A stretch of 64,000 bases of DNA, from contig JBJOMW010000015.1 of NCBI GenBank assembly GCA_046052145.1, positions 1 through 64,000 on the forward strand, read 5' to 3'. Source of the DNA: Falsiroseomonas sp046052145. Its GTDB lineage: Bacteria > Pseudomonadota > Alphaproteobacteria > Acetobacterales > Acetobacteraceae. The notes under the pieces are model-generated. The model saw nothing but the letters and a program-made list of their open reading frames with translations, did not search any database and was not told the DNA's origin. The position numbers were made by a program, and so were the translations under genes. Of the stretch, positions 32,488 through 39,363 are shown piece by piece; within the stretch, counting starts at the first letter, position 1, and each line of letters opens with the position of its first letter.

Positions 32488-33206
32488 TGGACGATGTGCG
32501 GCAGCGACTTGCGGAATTGCTCAAGGCCCAGGATCGAAGCTTGGCGGCAGCCTCGCGGGCAATCGGCCGTAACCCCGCGTATTTACAGCAGTTTATTGAA
32601 CGCGGTGTTCCGCGTGCGCTACCAGAGGATGTCCGCGAAGACTTGGCTGCTCTTATAGGCTGCACCCCAGATGAGCTGCGCAGTTTGCCTGGACGCAAAT
32701 CGCCCCGCACAGAGCAGGCAAAACATACGGCTGAAGCTGCTGCGCACCCCAACGCGGTCCCGGCCCCTGACGTTGAGCCGCCCGCCCCTCGCCCATCCGG
32801 CCCGCCTGATGTGCCCCTGTTCGGCGCGGCGAGCTGCGGCGCGGACGGCAGCTTTGCCGTGAACATGATCGGCGGCGCCGTGGACTACATCCCCCGGCCC
32901 GGTCGCCTGCTGAACGCCAAGAACCTGTTCGCCGTCATCGCTCAGGGCGACAGCATGGAGCCCCTGTACCAGCACGGCATGACCGTCTTCTGCCGCGAGG
33001 GCTTCCCCATCCGCGAGAACGACCCGGTGCTGGTCGAGCTAGAGCAGGGGCCAGGCGCGGCACCGCTGGCGTTCCTCAAGGTCTATATCAGTCTGGACGA
33101 CCGCCAGCTTCGGCTGCGGCAGCTCACCCCGCCCACGACCATCGAGTTCGACCGGGTGCGCCTGCTGCGCATCTGGCGCGCCCTGCGGCCGCAGGAGGCG
33201 TTATGA
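32487..33206 (+). CDS. prophage repressor, CI-like with S24 (LexA-type) peptidase domain
   Basis: 239 residues. N-terminal HTH in about residues 1-45 (SLAAASRAIGRNPAYLQQFI), then a Pro/Glu-rich linker (70-108), then the S24 domain: FGAASCGADG around 112-121 as the likely self-cleavage site, GDSMEP with nucleophile Ser156, and FLKVY with general base Lys198. It should keep the prophage silent and be cleaved upon RecA activation. The mRNA may be leaderless because the operator/-10 reaches the ATG and no ribosome-binding site is present. Confidence 0.92.
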   Translation: MDDVRQRLAELLKAQDRSLAAASRAIGRNPAYLQQFIERGVPRALPEDVREDLAALIGCTPDELRSLPGRKSPRTEQAKHTAEAAAHPNAVPAPDVEPPAPRPSGPPDVPLFGAASCGADGSFAVNMIGGAVDYIPRPGRLLNAKNLFAVIAQGDSMEPLYQHGMTVFCREGFPIRENDPVLVELEQGPGAAPLAFLKVYISLDDRQLRLRQLTPPTTIEFDRVRLLRIWRALRPQEAL

Positions 33207-33240
33207 TGGGGAAGGCAGGCACGGGTCGGGGGCCAGCGAC

Positions 33241-33492
33241 GTGAGTGACGAGATTGTCGGCCGCGTGCGCGGATTTTTGGAAAAGCGGGGTGTCTCTAAC
33301 GCCTGCCCGTTCTGCGGCCAGTCGGCCTGGACGGTTGTAAACGACGGCACCGCCGATCCGGGCCTCCTGATGCTGCGACAGGATCAAGCATTCCCTATCC
33401 CCCCCCCAGCGCTGCCCACTTACACCTTGGTTTGCAATAACTGTGCGTTCGTACGATCGCACGCGAAGCTGATGATCGACCGCGACCAATGA
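33241..33492 (+). CDS. zinc-ribbon protein, 83 aa, in the immunity region
   Basis: From GTG 33241: VSDEIVGRVRGFLEKRGVSN, then CPFCGQSAW and, near the end, LVCNNCAFVRSHAKLM. The two Cys pairs (residues 22-25 and about 65-68) make a zinc ribbon. It is downstream of the repressor, and its stop overlaps the next ATG (ATGA), so the two are translated together. Likely expressed in the lysogen. Function unknown. Confidence 0.65.
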   Translation: MSDEIVGRVRGFLEKRGVSNACPFCGQSAWTVVNDGTADPGLLMLRQDQAFPIPPPALPTYTLVCNNCAFVRSHAKLMIDRDQ

Positions 33493-33899
33493 GCGCCAAC
33501 ATCCAGCAATCAGCGGCTATCCTAACCCTGCCTGGCGGACGCGCTAGAAACAACGCGCCTGTTGAAACTGGCGGCGGCGGCGGCCATTCTGGCGGAATGG
33601 ATCATACGGCCGACATCGCCGTCTTGCAGCAGCGAGCCGACCAAGCGGATGCGCGCATGGGGCGCGTCGAAGATAAGCTCGATAGGATTATTGAGGCGCT
33701 TGGCGCCAAAGCTACACGTCAAGACGTTTGGACGGCCTTAGCAACAGGCGCCGCTATCGCGTTCGGCGTCCTCGCAATCATGATCGCAATCCTGACCTAC
33801 CTGCAGGACCAGCGCATCGCCACACGCCCGGACAACCCGCCACCGCAAGTCGTTATCCAGGTGCCGACACCCGCTGCGCCGGCAGCCGGCCAGCAGTAA
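33489..33899 (+). CDS. coiled-coil single-span membrane protein, 136 aa
   Basis: After a Gly-rich N-terminus (ETGGGGGHSGG) comes a coiled coil IAVLQQRADQADARMGRVED (about 43-62), then a membrane span ALATGAAIAFGVLAIMIAIL (about 83-102) and a Pro-rich tail (NPPPQVVIQVPTPAAPAAG). A Met at residue 37 (MDHTADIAVL) is an alternative start. It is coupled to the zinc-ribbon gene. A lysogen-expressed membrane protein beside the repressor is a candidate for superinfection exclusion. Confidence 0.65.
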   Translation: MSANIQQSAAILTLPGGRARNNAPVETGGGGGHSGGMDHTADIAVLQQRADQADARMGRVEDKLDRIIEALGAKATRQDVWTALATGAAIAFGVLAIMIAILTYLQDQRIATRPDNPPPQVVIQVPTPAAPAAGQQ

Positions 33900-33953
33900 G
33901 CCTCTGTATAAGGTCGCCACACGCGCGTTGGGCGCCCTGTTTGTGCCGCCAGC

Positions 33954-34367
33954 ATGAGTAAGAGGTTCCCCGCGCTCGACCTAGGGCCACTGCCGGTTGA
34001 CGCCGTAAACGCAACCCTTGGAACAGACCTGGAAAGCGGTCCCGTACACATGAGCGGCATGGCACACCGCCACATCGCCCAGGACCATCCGGCCGATTAC
34101 GCACAGCATTTCCATTACGCTCAGGCGGTCATCGCAGACCCCACCTTTATCGGGCAGGCCCCAAAGCATCGCGACAATTTCGAGCTGATACGCCGAATAC
34201 CAGGCGCCAACGGTGACGCCCTATTGGTTGCTGTCGGCATCGCGACGGACGACCAGGGACGGTACCGGGTGAAATCTGTTTATACCCTGACGCCAGCCAA
34301 GCTTGAGGCCAAACGGGGCAAAGGCACCATCAAGCTGGCCCGCAAAACGACAACGCCGCCCCAATGA
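33954..34367 (+). CDS. BECR-fold (Barnase-EndoU-ColicinE5/D-RelE) nuclease-like protein
   Basis: 137 residues. The core pattern is VHMSGMAHRHIAQDHPADYA (31-50), QAVIADPTFIGQ, then paired strands FELIRRIPGA, LLVAVGIATDDQG, YRVKSVYTLTPAKLEAKRGK. The order of an H-x(5)-H/HI segment, a DP-x-I helix, strands and a terminal S-x-x-T is that of the phage BECR nuclease domains usually fused to virion proteins; here it stands alone. Putative catalytic residues are His38/His40/His45 and Ser108/Thr111. It lies before a strong terminator and is probably lysogen-expressed. A ribonuclease role is inferred. Confidence 0.6.
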   Translation: MSKRFPALDLGPLPVDAVNATLGTDLESGPVHMSGMAHRHIAQDHPADYAQHFHYAQAVIADPTFIGQAPKHRDNFELIRRIPGANGDALLVAVGIATDDQGRYRVKSVYTLTPAKLEAKRGKGTIKLARKTTTPPQ

Positions 34368-34377
34368 CGGGGCGGCG
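34354..34377 (+). other. perfect hairpin over the nuclease gene stop codon
   Basis: CGCCGCCCC and GGGGCGGCG (9 bp) flank a 6-nt loop that holds the TGA stop. No T run follows, so it may be an mRNA-stability element rather than a terminator. The stretch 34378-34581 shows no gene. Confidence 0.6.
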
Positions 34378-34581
34378 GTGCGTGTCCGAGGCCGGTTGCC
34401 ACTCCGGCATCTGTTTCGCCCATCGGTCCGGCGCGAAGACCGTCTAGGCTACTCTGCCTTGCGCGTCGCAAGGCCCGTGGGGAGGCCGTTCCCACCTCAG
34501 CGAACGCGGACATACTTGCAGATACGCAAGCTTAAAATCAAGCGGATCAGCCAATCTGCACATTGACGTGTTGCCCCCCCG

Positions 34582-34613
34582 AAACCGCCGCCCGCAAGGC
34601 CGGCGGTTTTTTT
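34582..34613 (+). terminator. intrinsic terminator ending the immunity operon
   Basis: AAACCGCCG (34582-34590) pairs with CGGCGGTTT (34601-34609), with the T run extending to 34613 (seven T). It insulates the repressor transcript from the rightward early promoter 30 bp downstream. Confidence 0.88.
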
Positions 34614-34625
34614 GTGGGCATGCCG

Positions 34626-34639
34626 TAGGTTTTTTCCTA
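34626..34639. promoter_or_regulatory. repressor operator O4 (TAGGTTTTTTCCTA)
   Basis: 14-bp palindromic site of the same TAGG-N6-CCTA form as those at the cro/repressor switch, 13 bp upstream of O5 and overlapping the upstream part of the rightward promoter. Confidence 0.65.
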
Positions 34640-34669
34640 TTGCTTATTGCGCAGGAATAGTCCTATGGT
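34640..34669 (+). promoter_or_regulatory. rightward early promoter (PL-like)
   Basis: TTGCTT (34640-34645), 18-nt spacer and TATGGT (34664-34669). The spacer contains operator O5. It drives the operon from 34694 through the integrase. AGGGAG lies 8 nt before the first ATG. Confidence 0.65.
34652..34665. promoter_or_regulatory. repressor operator O5 (exact inverted copy of O1)
   Basis: CAGGAATAGTCCTA is the exact reverse complement of the O1 site; identity extends to 20 bp (34648-34667 versus 32410-32429). Confidence 0.8.
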
Positions 34670-34693
34670 CTCTTTGTCCGCAGGGAGCCGCCC

Positions 34694-35221
34694 ATGTCCA
34701 TTCACCAGCAGCGAGCGCCGATTGACATAGAAGCGGCGCACGCAGCGTTTCAGTACGACGTCGCGACCGGTGTCCTGACTTGGGCGCCCGCACCCGGAAC
34801 AAAGCGCCAGCGCTTTGCTGGCCGCGTGGCGGGGCACATAGACGCAGACAAATATGTCGTTGTTCGGCTCAACGGGCGTCTCATCGGAGCGCATCGGCTG
34901 ATTTGGGCCATGTGGCACAACGAGCAGCCGCCCGCGCTGCTTGACCACATTAATGGCGACCGCGCTGACAATCGGATCGTCAATCTGCGCGCGGCTACTC
35001 ACCAGCAGAACATGGTTAACCGCGCTGCTGCTCGGAAGAATAAGTCTGGCCTTAAAGGCGTGCGACAGCGCGGAGAGCGCTGGCTTGCGCAAATTACGCT
35101 GAACCGCCGGGGCGTTTTTTTAGGCTCATTTGCGACCGCCGAGGCTGCCGCAGCAGCTTACGGCGCGGCAGCGGCGCGCAGTCACGGCCCGTTCCTGAAC
35201 CTCGGCAAGGAGCGCGCGTGA
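34694..35221 (+). CDS. HNH endonuclease with AP2 DNA-binding domain
   Basis: 175 residues. The HNH part spans about 55-110: GAHRLIWAMWHNEQP, LLDHINGDRADNRIVNLR, ATHQQNMVNRAA. The AP2 part spans about 115-172: SGLKGVRQRGERWLAQIT, FLGSFATAEAAAAAYGAAA. HNH-AP2 proteins are phage homing or mobile endonucleases. It is the first gene behind the repressor-controlled rightward promoter. Confidence 0.9.
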   Translation: MSIHQQRAPIDIEAAHAAFQYDVATGVLTWAPAPGTKRQRFAGRVAGHIDADKYVVVRLNGRLIGAHRLIWAMWHNEQPPALLDHINGDRADNRIVNLRAATHQQNMVNRAAARKNKSGLKGVRQRGERWLAQITLNRRGVFLGSFATAEAAAAAYGAAAARSHGPFLNLGKERA

Positions 35222-35466
35222 TGATCGCAGCTTACCGCGACGATGCCGGCGCTGTCGGCGACCGTCATCCCGACCTTGGCCCGGCGCGCGTCGAGGCCGC
35301 CGATGACGCACGCCGTCAAGCGTTCGCGCAGGCCGAAACCCTGACGGCGCTGCTTGACCGCCACGCCGGCGACAGCGGCGACGACGCCGACGCCATCGAA
35401 GCCATCACCGCTGACATCGAAGCGCTAGTCGGCAAGGTCCGCGCGCTGCTGGGCGAGCCCCGATGA
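35218..35466 (+). CDS. hypothetical acidic protein, 82 aa
   Basis: GTG 35218 or ATG 35221 start; MMIAAYRDDAGAVGDRHPDL, then LTALLDRHAGDSGDDADAIE and ITADIEALVGKVRALLGEP. Helical and acidic. Overlaps both neighbours by 4 nt. Unknown. Confidence 0.55.
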   Translation: MMIAAYRDDAGAVGDRHPDLGPARVEAADDARRQAFAQAETLTALLDRHAGDSGDDADAIEAITADIEALVGKVRALLGEPR

Positions 35467-35771
35467 GCGCCGCCGCACTTCTCACCGGCTGGGCCGACGC
35501 GTCCCGCGCGATGGTGACGTACCCCGGCATCAGCGCCGACAGCCGCGCTTGGTACGCAGCCGAGGCCGCGCGCATCACCAGCATGGTCGAGCGCCATGAC
35601 GTGCGCAGCATGGCTGAGGCGCTGGAACGTCTGGCGCAGACGCATGACCGCGCCGCGCTCTCCTACGAGTACCAATTCCCGCACGACGGTTTGCGCTCGG
35701 AGGCTGCCGCGAAGGCCGCAGCCAGCCGCACCGCTGCGGCCAACCTGCTGACGCAACGGGAGGCAGCATGA
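35463..35771 (+). CDS. hypothetical helical protein, 102 aa
   Basis: Starts MSAAALLTGWADASRAMVTY and contains YAAEAARITSMVERHDVRSM, AEALERLAQTHDRAALSYEY and an Ala-rich C-terminus. ATGA junctions at both ends. Unknown. Confidence 0.5.
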   Translation: MSAAALLTGWADASRAMVTYPGISADSRAWYAAEAARITSMVERHDVRSMAEALERLAQTHDRAALSYEYQFPHDGLRSEAAAKAAASRTAAANLLTQREAA

Positions 35772-35896
35772 TGAACCACCCCGGCCTCTTCATCGCCCTG
35801 TCGTTTGCCGTCGGCGCCATCATCGGCCCGGCCCTGCTGGCAGCGGCATCCTGGGTCGTCGTGACCTACGCCGCGCTGTTCGGATGGATCGCGTGA
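35768..35896 (+). CDS. small membrane protein, 42 aa
   Basis: MMNHPGLFIALSFAVGAIIG followed by PALLAAASWVVVTYAALFGW: two hydrophobic stretches with no charged loop. ATG overlaps the preceding stop. Possibly an exclusion or host-membrane effector; unknown. Confidence 0.5.
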   Translation: MMNHPGLFIALSFAVGAIIGPALLAAASWVVVTYAALFGWIA

Positions 35897-35927
35897 ATAC
35901 GCGCAAAGACGCAGAGGAGGTAAAACA

Positions 35928-36755
35928 ATGAACGCACTCATCACCCAACGCGCAGCCGCGCCGTCGCTCGGCGACATGATGCGCCTGGCAGAGACGCTGG
36001 CGCAGTCCACGATGATCCCGCGCGACTACCAGCGGAACCCGGCGAACTGCTTGGTGGCAATCCAGTGGGGCAGCGAAATCGGCCTCGGGCCGCTCCAGGC
36101 GATGCAGAACGTGGCGGTTATCAACGGCCGCCCGAGCGTGTGGGGCGATGCCGCCGCTGCGCTGGTTAAGGGCCACCCGGCCTATGAGTGGATGCGGGAA
36201 GGCGTCAGCGGCGAGGGCGATGCGCGCGTCGGCTGGTGCGAGATCAAGCGGCGCAGCCACGAACCGGAGCGGCGCGAGTTCTCAGTCGGTCACGCCAAGA
36301 AGGCGGGGCTTTGGGGGAAGGCAGGTCCATGGACGCAGTACCCTGACCGCATGCTGCAACTGCGCGCGCGCGGCTTTGCGCTGCGCGACGTGTTCCCGGA
36401 CGCGCTGCGCGGCGTCATCACCGCCGAAGAAGCGCAGGACATGCCGCCGGCGGATGAGCCGCGCGTCGTCGGCGTCGTCACGCCTGACCAGCCCGCACTT
36501 GCCGCGCCGCAGCCTGACGAGGCGGGTCGCACCGCGCGCAGCTTTTCGTTCGACCTGCTGGACGACCAACTGAGCCAGTTCGTGGAGGTCGAGGAAATCC
36601 GCGCCTACCTCGCGCAGCCGAAAGTGCAGGCTGCACACCGCAAGGTCATGGAGCGCGGCATGGGCGAGCGCTGGGCCGAAATCGTGCAGCGCCACTACAG
36701 CCGCGTGCTGCCTGACGACGAAACCACCGCACCCAATGAGGAGATTGCCGAATGA
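35928..36755 (+). CDS. RecT-family single-strand annealing recombinase
   Basis: 275 residues. MMRLAETLAQSTMIPRDYQR, NCLVAIQWGSEIGLGPLQAM, QNVAVINGRPSVWGDAAAAL and PDRMLQLRARGFALRDVFPD are the signature of the RecT/gp-type annealases used in phage recombination. Strong ribosome-binding site GAGGAGG precedes the ATG. It is followed by an SSB-like-tailed protein. No RecE/Exo partner is identifiable nearby, so the nuclease may come from the host or an unrecognised gene. Confidence 0.88.
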   Translation: MNALITQRAAAPSLGDMMRLAETLAQSTMIPRDYQRNPANCLVAIQWGSEIGLGPLQAMQNVAVINGRPSVWGDAAAALVKGHPAYEWMREGVSGEGDARVGWCEIKRRSHEPERREFSVGHAKKAGLWGKAGPWTQYPDRMLQLRARGFALRDVFPDALRGVITAEEAQDMPPADEPRVVGVVTPDQPALAAPQPDEAGRTARSFSFDLLDDQLSQFVEVEEIRAYLAQPKVQAAHRKVMERGMGERWAEIVQRHYSRVLPDDETTAPNEEIAE

Positions 36756-37015
36756 GCGGCACGCGCGACAACAGCGGCGCACTGTTCAAGAACACGCGCA
36801 AGGAGAAGGACACGCATGCCGACTATCGCGGCACCATCACCGTCGAGGGGCGCGAGTTTTGGCTGGATGCGTGGCTGAACAAGGACAAGAACGGCCAAAC
36901 CTACATGGGCTTGAAGGTAAAGCCCAAGGAGGCCCCGGCCGACGCCCCTGCACACCGTGACGTTCGCCCCAGCCCGAAGCCGGCGCTGGACGACGGCTCG
37001 GACATTCCCTTTTGA
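36752..37015 (+). CDS. DUF736-like protein with SSB-type acidic tail, 87 aa
   Basis: Core: NSGALFKNTRKEKDTHADYR, GTITVEGREFWLDAWLNKDK, NGQTYMGLKVKPKE, an OB-like beta strand series. It ends DDGSDIPF, the acidic DxIPF tip by which bacterial SSB proteins recruit partners. ATGA overlap with RecT. A single-strand DNA-binding accessory for recombination is inferred. Confidence 0.65.
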   Translation: MSGTRDNSGALFKNTRKEKDTHADYRGTITVEGREFWLDAWLNKDKNGQTYMGLKVKPKEAPADAPAHRDVRPSPKPALDDGSDIPF

Positions 37016-37025
37016 GGCGCCGGCC

Positions 37026-37220
37026 ATGAACGTGCGCATCATGGAGTGCAACCCCGCGCGCCTGCGTGACCTGGCGCGCGAGTGGGGTGTGCCGGACAAC
37101 CTAGCGCCCTGCCGCATCGTGCAGCGCCTGGAGGCGGCCTATCGGCGCGAAATCGAGGAAGAAGAACGCCGGGCGATGCACCAGCGCGCCCTGCGCCGCC
37201 ATGCGGAGCGCGCAGCATGA
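37026..37220 (+). CDS. hypothetical protein, 64 aa
   Basis: MNVRIMECNPARLRDLAREW, then GVPDNLAPCRIVQRLEAAYR and a Glu/Arg-rich helical tail EIEEEERRAMHQRALRRHA. A small HTH-like fold is possible. Unknown. Confidence 0.5.
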   Translation: MNVRIMECNPARLRDLAREWGVPDNLAPCRIVQRLEAAYRREIEEEERRAMHQRALRRHAERAA

Positions 37221-37456
37221 GGCAGGACAACGACCGCACACAGCGGCTTGACGCCATGTCCGTCGCCGTTGCCGACAGCGCCCGCCAGCTCGCCGTCGCA
37301 GGCGACCTCACGCGCGCCATGCTTCAGCTTGCTATCGCTGACGCGCTGCGCAAAGCCGCACGCGGCGACAAGCTCGGCCGGCGCCTTGCGCTGCTCGACG
37401 CCCGTGCGCTGCGCCGCGCGATGCGGCGGCGGAAGGCGGCTGGGGAAGCGGCATGA
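37217..37456 (+). CDS. hypothetical helical protein, 79 aa
   Basis: MRQDNDRTQRLDAMSVAVAD, helical throughout, ending in a basic stretch RRAMRRRKAAGEAA. ATGA overlaps with both neighbours. Unknown. Confidence 0.5.
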   Translation: MRQDNDRTQRLDAMSVAVADSARQLAVAGDLTRAMLQLAIADALRKAARGDKLGRRLALLDARALRRAMRRRKAAGEAA

Positions 37457-37686
37457 CCCCCGGCGTCTCATGGGCGCTCTTGGTCGTCCTGACCTTCGAC
37501 GCGCAGTTTCCCCCGCCTCCGACTTGGCACGCGACGCGTGCGGACTGCGAGGCGCACGCGGCGGTGAGGGCCTTCCACTACGAGGTGACAGGCCGCCCCG
37601 TGTCGCACGTCTCCTGCCAGCGCGTGCGGATGCCGCAGAGCGTGCGCGGGCAGACCTTCGCGCCGCAGATGGAGGCGGTGCAGTGA
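37453..37686 (+). CDS. hypothetical protein with N-terminal hydrophobic segment, 77 aa
   Basis: MTPGVSWALLVVLTFDAQFP could be a short signal or anchor, followed by PTWHATRADCEAHAAVRAFH and SHVSCQRVRMPQ. Two Cys may form a disulfide if exported. Unknown. Confidence 0.45.
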   Translation: MTPGVSWALLVVLTFDAQFPPPPTWHATRADCEAHAAVRAFHYEVTGRPVSHVSCQRVRMPQSVRGQTFAPQMEAVQ

Positions 37687-38105
37687 CAGAAGCACCCGCT
37701 TTCCAGTGCGGCGCGTGCGAAACCGCGCACCACACCGCCAAGGACGCGATGGCATGCTGCCGAGGCGCCGAGCGCGGCGTGTCGCGCCTGACCAACTGGC
37801 CGGATGCGATCTATGACGCGACCGGCTGGGTGGTCAGCGATGGGCTGGCATACGCCATCGGCGGCATGGTCGAGGCCGCGCGACGCGATGCGGCTGGCGA
37901 GGCCGGGCGACTGCGGGCAGAGCGGGCCGAGAACGAGAAAGCCATCGGGGTCTGGCGCGGGCGCACTGAACGTGCCGAGGCCGAGCGCGACCGGCTGCGG
38001 GAGGCGTTGCTTATGTGGCTGGACGCTGACGATGCAGGCGACGGGCAGGAGTGCATCAACGCAATCGCGCACGCCCGGAGCGTGGTCGGGGAAAACCGCG
38101 CATGA
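37683..38105 (+). CDS. hypothetical protein with Cys-rich N-terminus, 140 aa
   Basis: From GTG: VTEAPAFQCGACETAHHTAK, DAMACCRGAERG (four Cys, possible metal site), then a long charged helix AGRLRAERAENEKAIGVWRG, RTERAEAERDRLREALLMWL and DGQECINAIAHARSV. The ERDRLREAL pattern recurs in the next genes. GTGA overlap. Unknown accessory protein. Confidence 0.55.
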   Translation: MTEAPAFQCGACETAHHTAKDAMACCRGAERGVSRLTNWPDAIYDATGWVVSDGLAYAIGGMVEAARRDAAGEAGRLRAERAENEKAIGVWRGRTERAEAERDRLREALLMWLDADDAGDGQECINAIAHARSVVGENRA

Positions 38106-38350
38106 CCGACATCGTGGAGCGGCTGCGGGAGCGCGCAGAAAACGGCGACGGGTGGACGCGCCCCGTGGCGCGCGAAGCCGCCGATGAGATCGAGCGGCTG
38201 CGGGAAGTCATCGCGAAGGGCCTCCGCATGCGAGAGGCGCAGGCTGCGTACTTTAAGCAACGCAGCCAGCAGACGCTGGTCGCCGCCAAGGCGATGGAGA
38301 CGGATTTTGATCGCGCTGCCCGCGCCGCGCTCGGGGATGACCGCGCATGA
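38102..38350 (+). CDS. MTDIVERL-family accessory protein, 82 aa
   Basis: MTDIVERLRERAENGDGWTR then PVAREAADEIERLREVIAKG: opening shared with the products at 38679 and 38861. Charged helical protein, common in phage non-essential regions (Ea22-like neighbourhoods). ATGA junction with both neighbours. Confidence 0.6.
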   Translation: MTDIVERLRERAENGDGWTRPVAREAADEIERLREVIAKGLRMREAQAAYFKQRSQQTLVAAKAMETDFDRAARAALGDDRA

Positions 38351-38682
38351 CTGAAGTTTGGAACAAGTTGCCGCCCAACCCCGAGCAAGATGCGTTTCAC
38401 ATCTTGGCCGACGGTGACATTCAGTATGTCGTCCGCTGGAAGCCTTCGCGCGGGTGGATGGACGAGTACCTGCCAATCTGGGCCGACGAGTGTTCGTATG
38501 TCGGCCAACTCTACACAGAGGCCGAGGTGCGGGCCGAGCGCGACCGGCTGCGGGAGGTGCTGCGAGATTGTGTCGAAACGTGGCGCCCGTTGCTAGCGGA
38601 TGCCGACCTGACGGCCCATGAAAACCCGGCATACCTGACGCTGATGCGTGCCGATCTGGCGCTTGGGGAGCACGACGCATGA
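38347..38682 (+). CDS. hypothetical protein, 111 aa
   Basis: MTEVWNKLPPNPEQDAFHIL, then ADGDIQYVVRWKPSRGWMDE and YTEAEVRAERDRLREVLRDC. An alpha/beta N-terminus plus the same ERDRLREV helix as its neighbours, which points to module shuffling within this cluster. Confidence 0.5.
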   Translation: MTEVWNKLPPNPEQDAFHILADGDIQYVVRWKPSRGWMDEYLPIWADECSYVGQLYTEAEVRAERDRLREVLRDCVETWRPLLADADLTAHENPAYLTLMRADLALGEHDA

Positions 38683-38864
38683 CTGACATCGTGAAGCGGC
38701 TGCGCGAAACGCTGGTCGGAGAAGACACCGACGAGGCGATGTGGCGACGCATTGCCCGCGAGCGCCGGGAGGCGGCAGACACCATTGAGGCGCTGCGGGT
38801 AAAGTTACATCGCGAGCGCAGCAAGGTCGGGATGATGATGGCAGAACGGAGCGGCCAGCGATGA
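38679..38864 (+). CDS. MTDIV(E/K)RL-family accessory protein, 61 aa
   Basis: MTDIVKRLRETLVGEDTDEA, MWRRIARERREAADTIEALR. Second paralogue of the family. Charged helix; ATGA overlaps. Confidence 0.5.
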   Translation: MTDIVKRLRETLVGEDTDEAMWRRIARERREAADTIEALRVKLHRERSKVGMMMAERSGQR

Positions 38865-39037
38865 CCGACATCGTGGAGAGGCTGCGTCACCACGCGAAGG
38901 TTGGCGATGGATGGACGCGGCCTGTCGCTTCAGAAGCAGCCGCCGAGATCGAGCGGCTGCGGGAGGAGGTGCGCGAGTTGCGCGGCCTGCTGGTCGGCCT
39001 GGGTGCAGGCATCCTGCGTGCGGAGGACCGCGCATGA
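38861..39037 (+). CDS. MTDIVERL-family accessory protein, 58 aa
   Basis: MTDIVERLRHHAKVGDGWTR, PVASEAAAEIERLREEVREL. It is close to the product at 38102 over its first 35 residues, showing local duplication. ATGA overlaps at both ends. Confidence 0.55.
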   Translation: MTDIVERLRHHAKVGDGWTRPVASEAAAEIERLREEVRELRGLLVGLGAGILRAEDRA

Positions 39038-39363
39038 CCCCGCACGATGTCATTTATGGCGTGCTGGAGCGCAGCGTCGGCTTCAACAAAGCCGACAAGC
39101 TGACGACCGAAATCCTAGAGCGGCTTGCTGCTCAGGCGTTCGTCGTCGTCCATGCCGACCGGGTGATCCAGCAGGCCGGCAAGGTGAGCGTCAGCCGCAC
39201 GCTCGTTGAAAGCGTGCTGGAAGACGCCGCCACTTGGGTGCAGGCGAACTACATCGTCGGTGTCAGTGAGGGCGTGCATCCGGCAATGCAGAAGAAATAC
39301 GAGCGCGACATGGAGGACATCCGCGCGCTGGCGGCGGAACTGCGGGAGGCGCCCAATGCCTAG
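39034..39363 (+). CDS. hypothetical protein, 109 aa
   Basis: MTPHDVIYGVLERSVGFNKA, then TTEILERLAAQAFVVVHADR and VSVSRTLVESVLEDAATWVQ. Mixed helical protein; ATGA overlap with the previous gene. Unknown. Confidence 0.5.
   Translation: MTPHDVIYGVLERSVGFNKADKLTTEILERLAAQAFVVVHADRVIQQAGKVSVSRTLVESVLEDAATWVQANYIVGVSEGVHPAMQKKYERDMEDIRALAAELREAPNA

Noticed and set aside
33241..33899. Zinc-ribbon and membrane gene as a classical toxin-antitoxin pair
   Set aside because: Neither product has a known toxin or antitoxin fold; the ATGA coupling alone is not enough.
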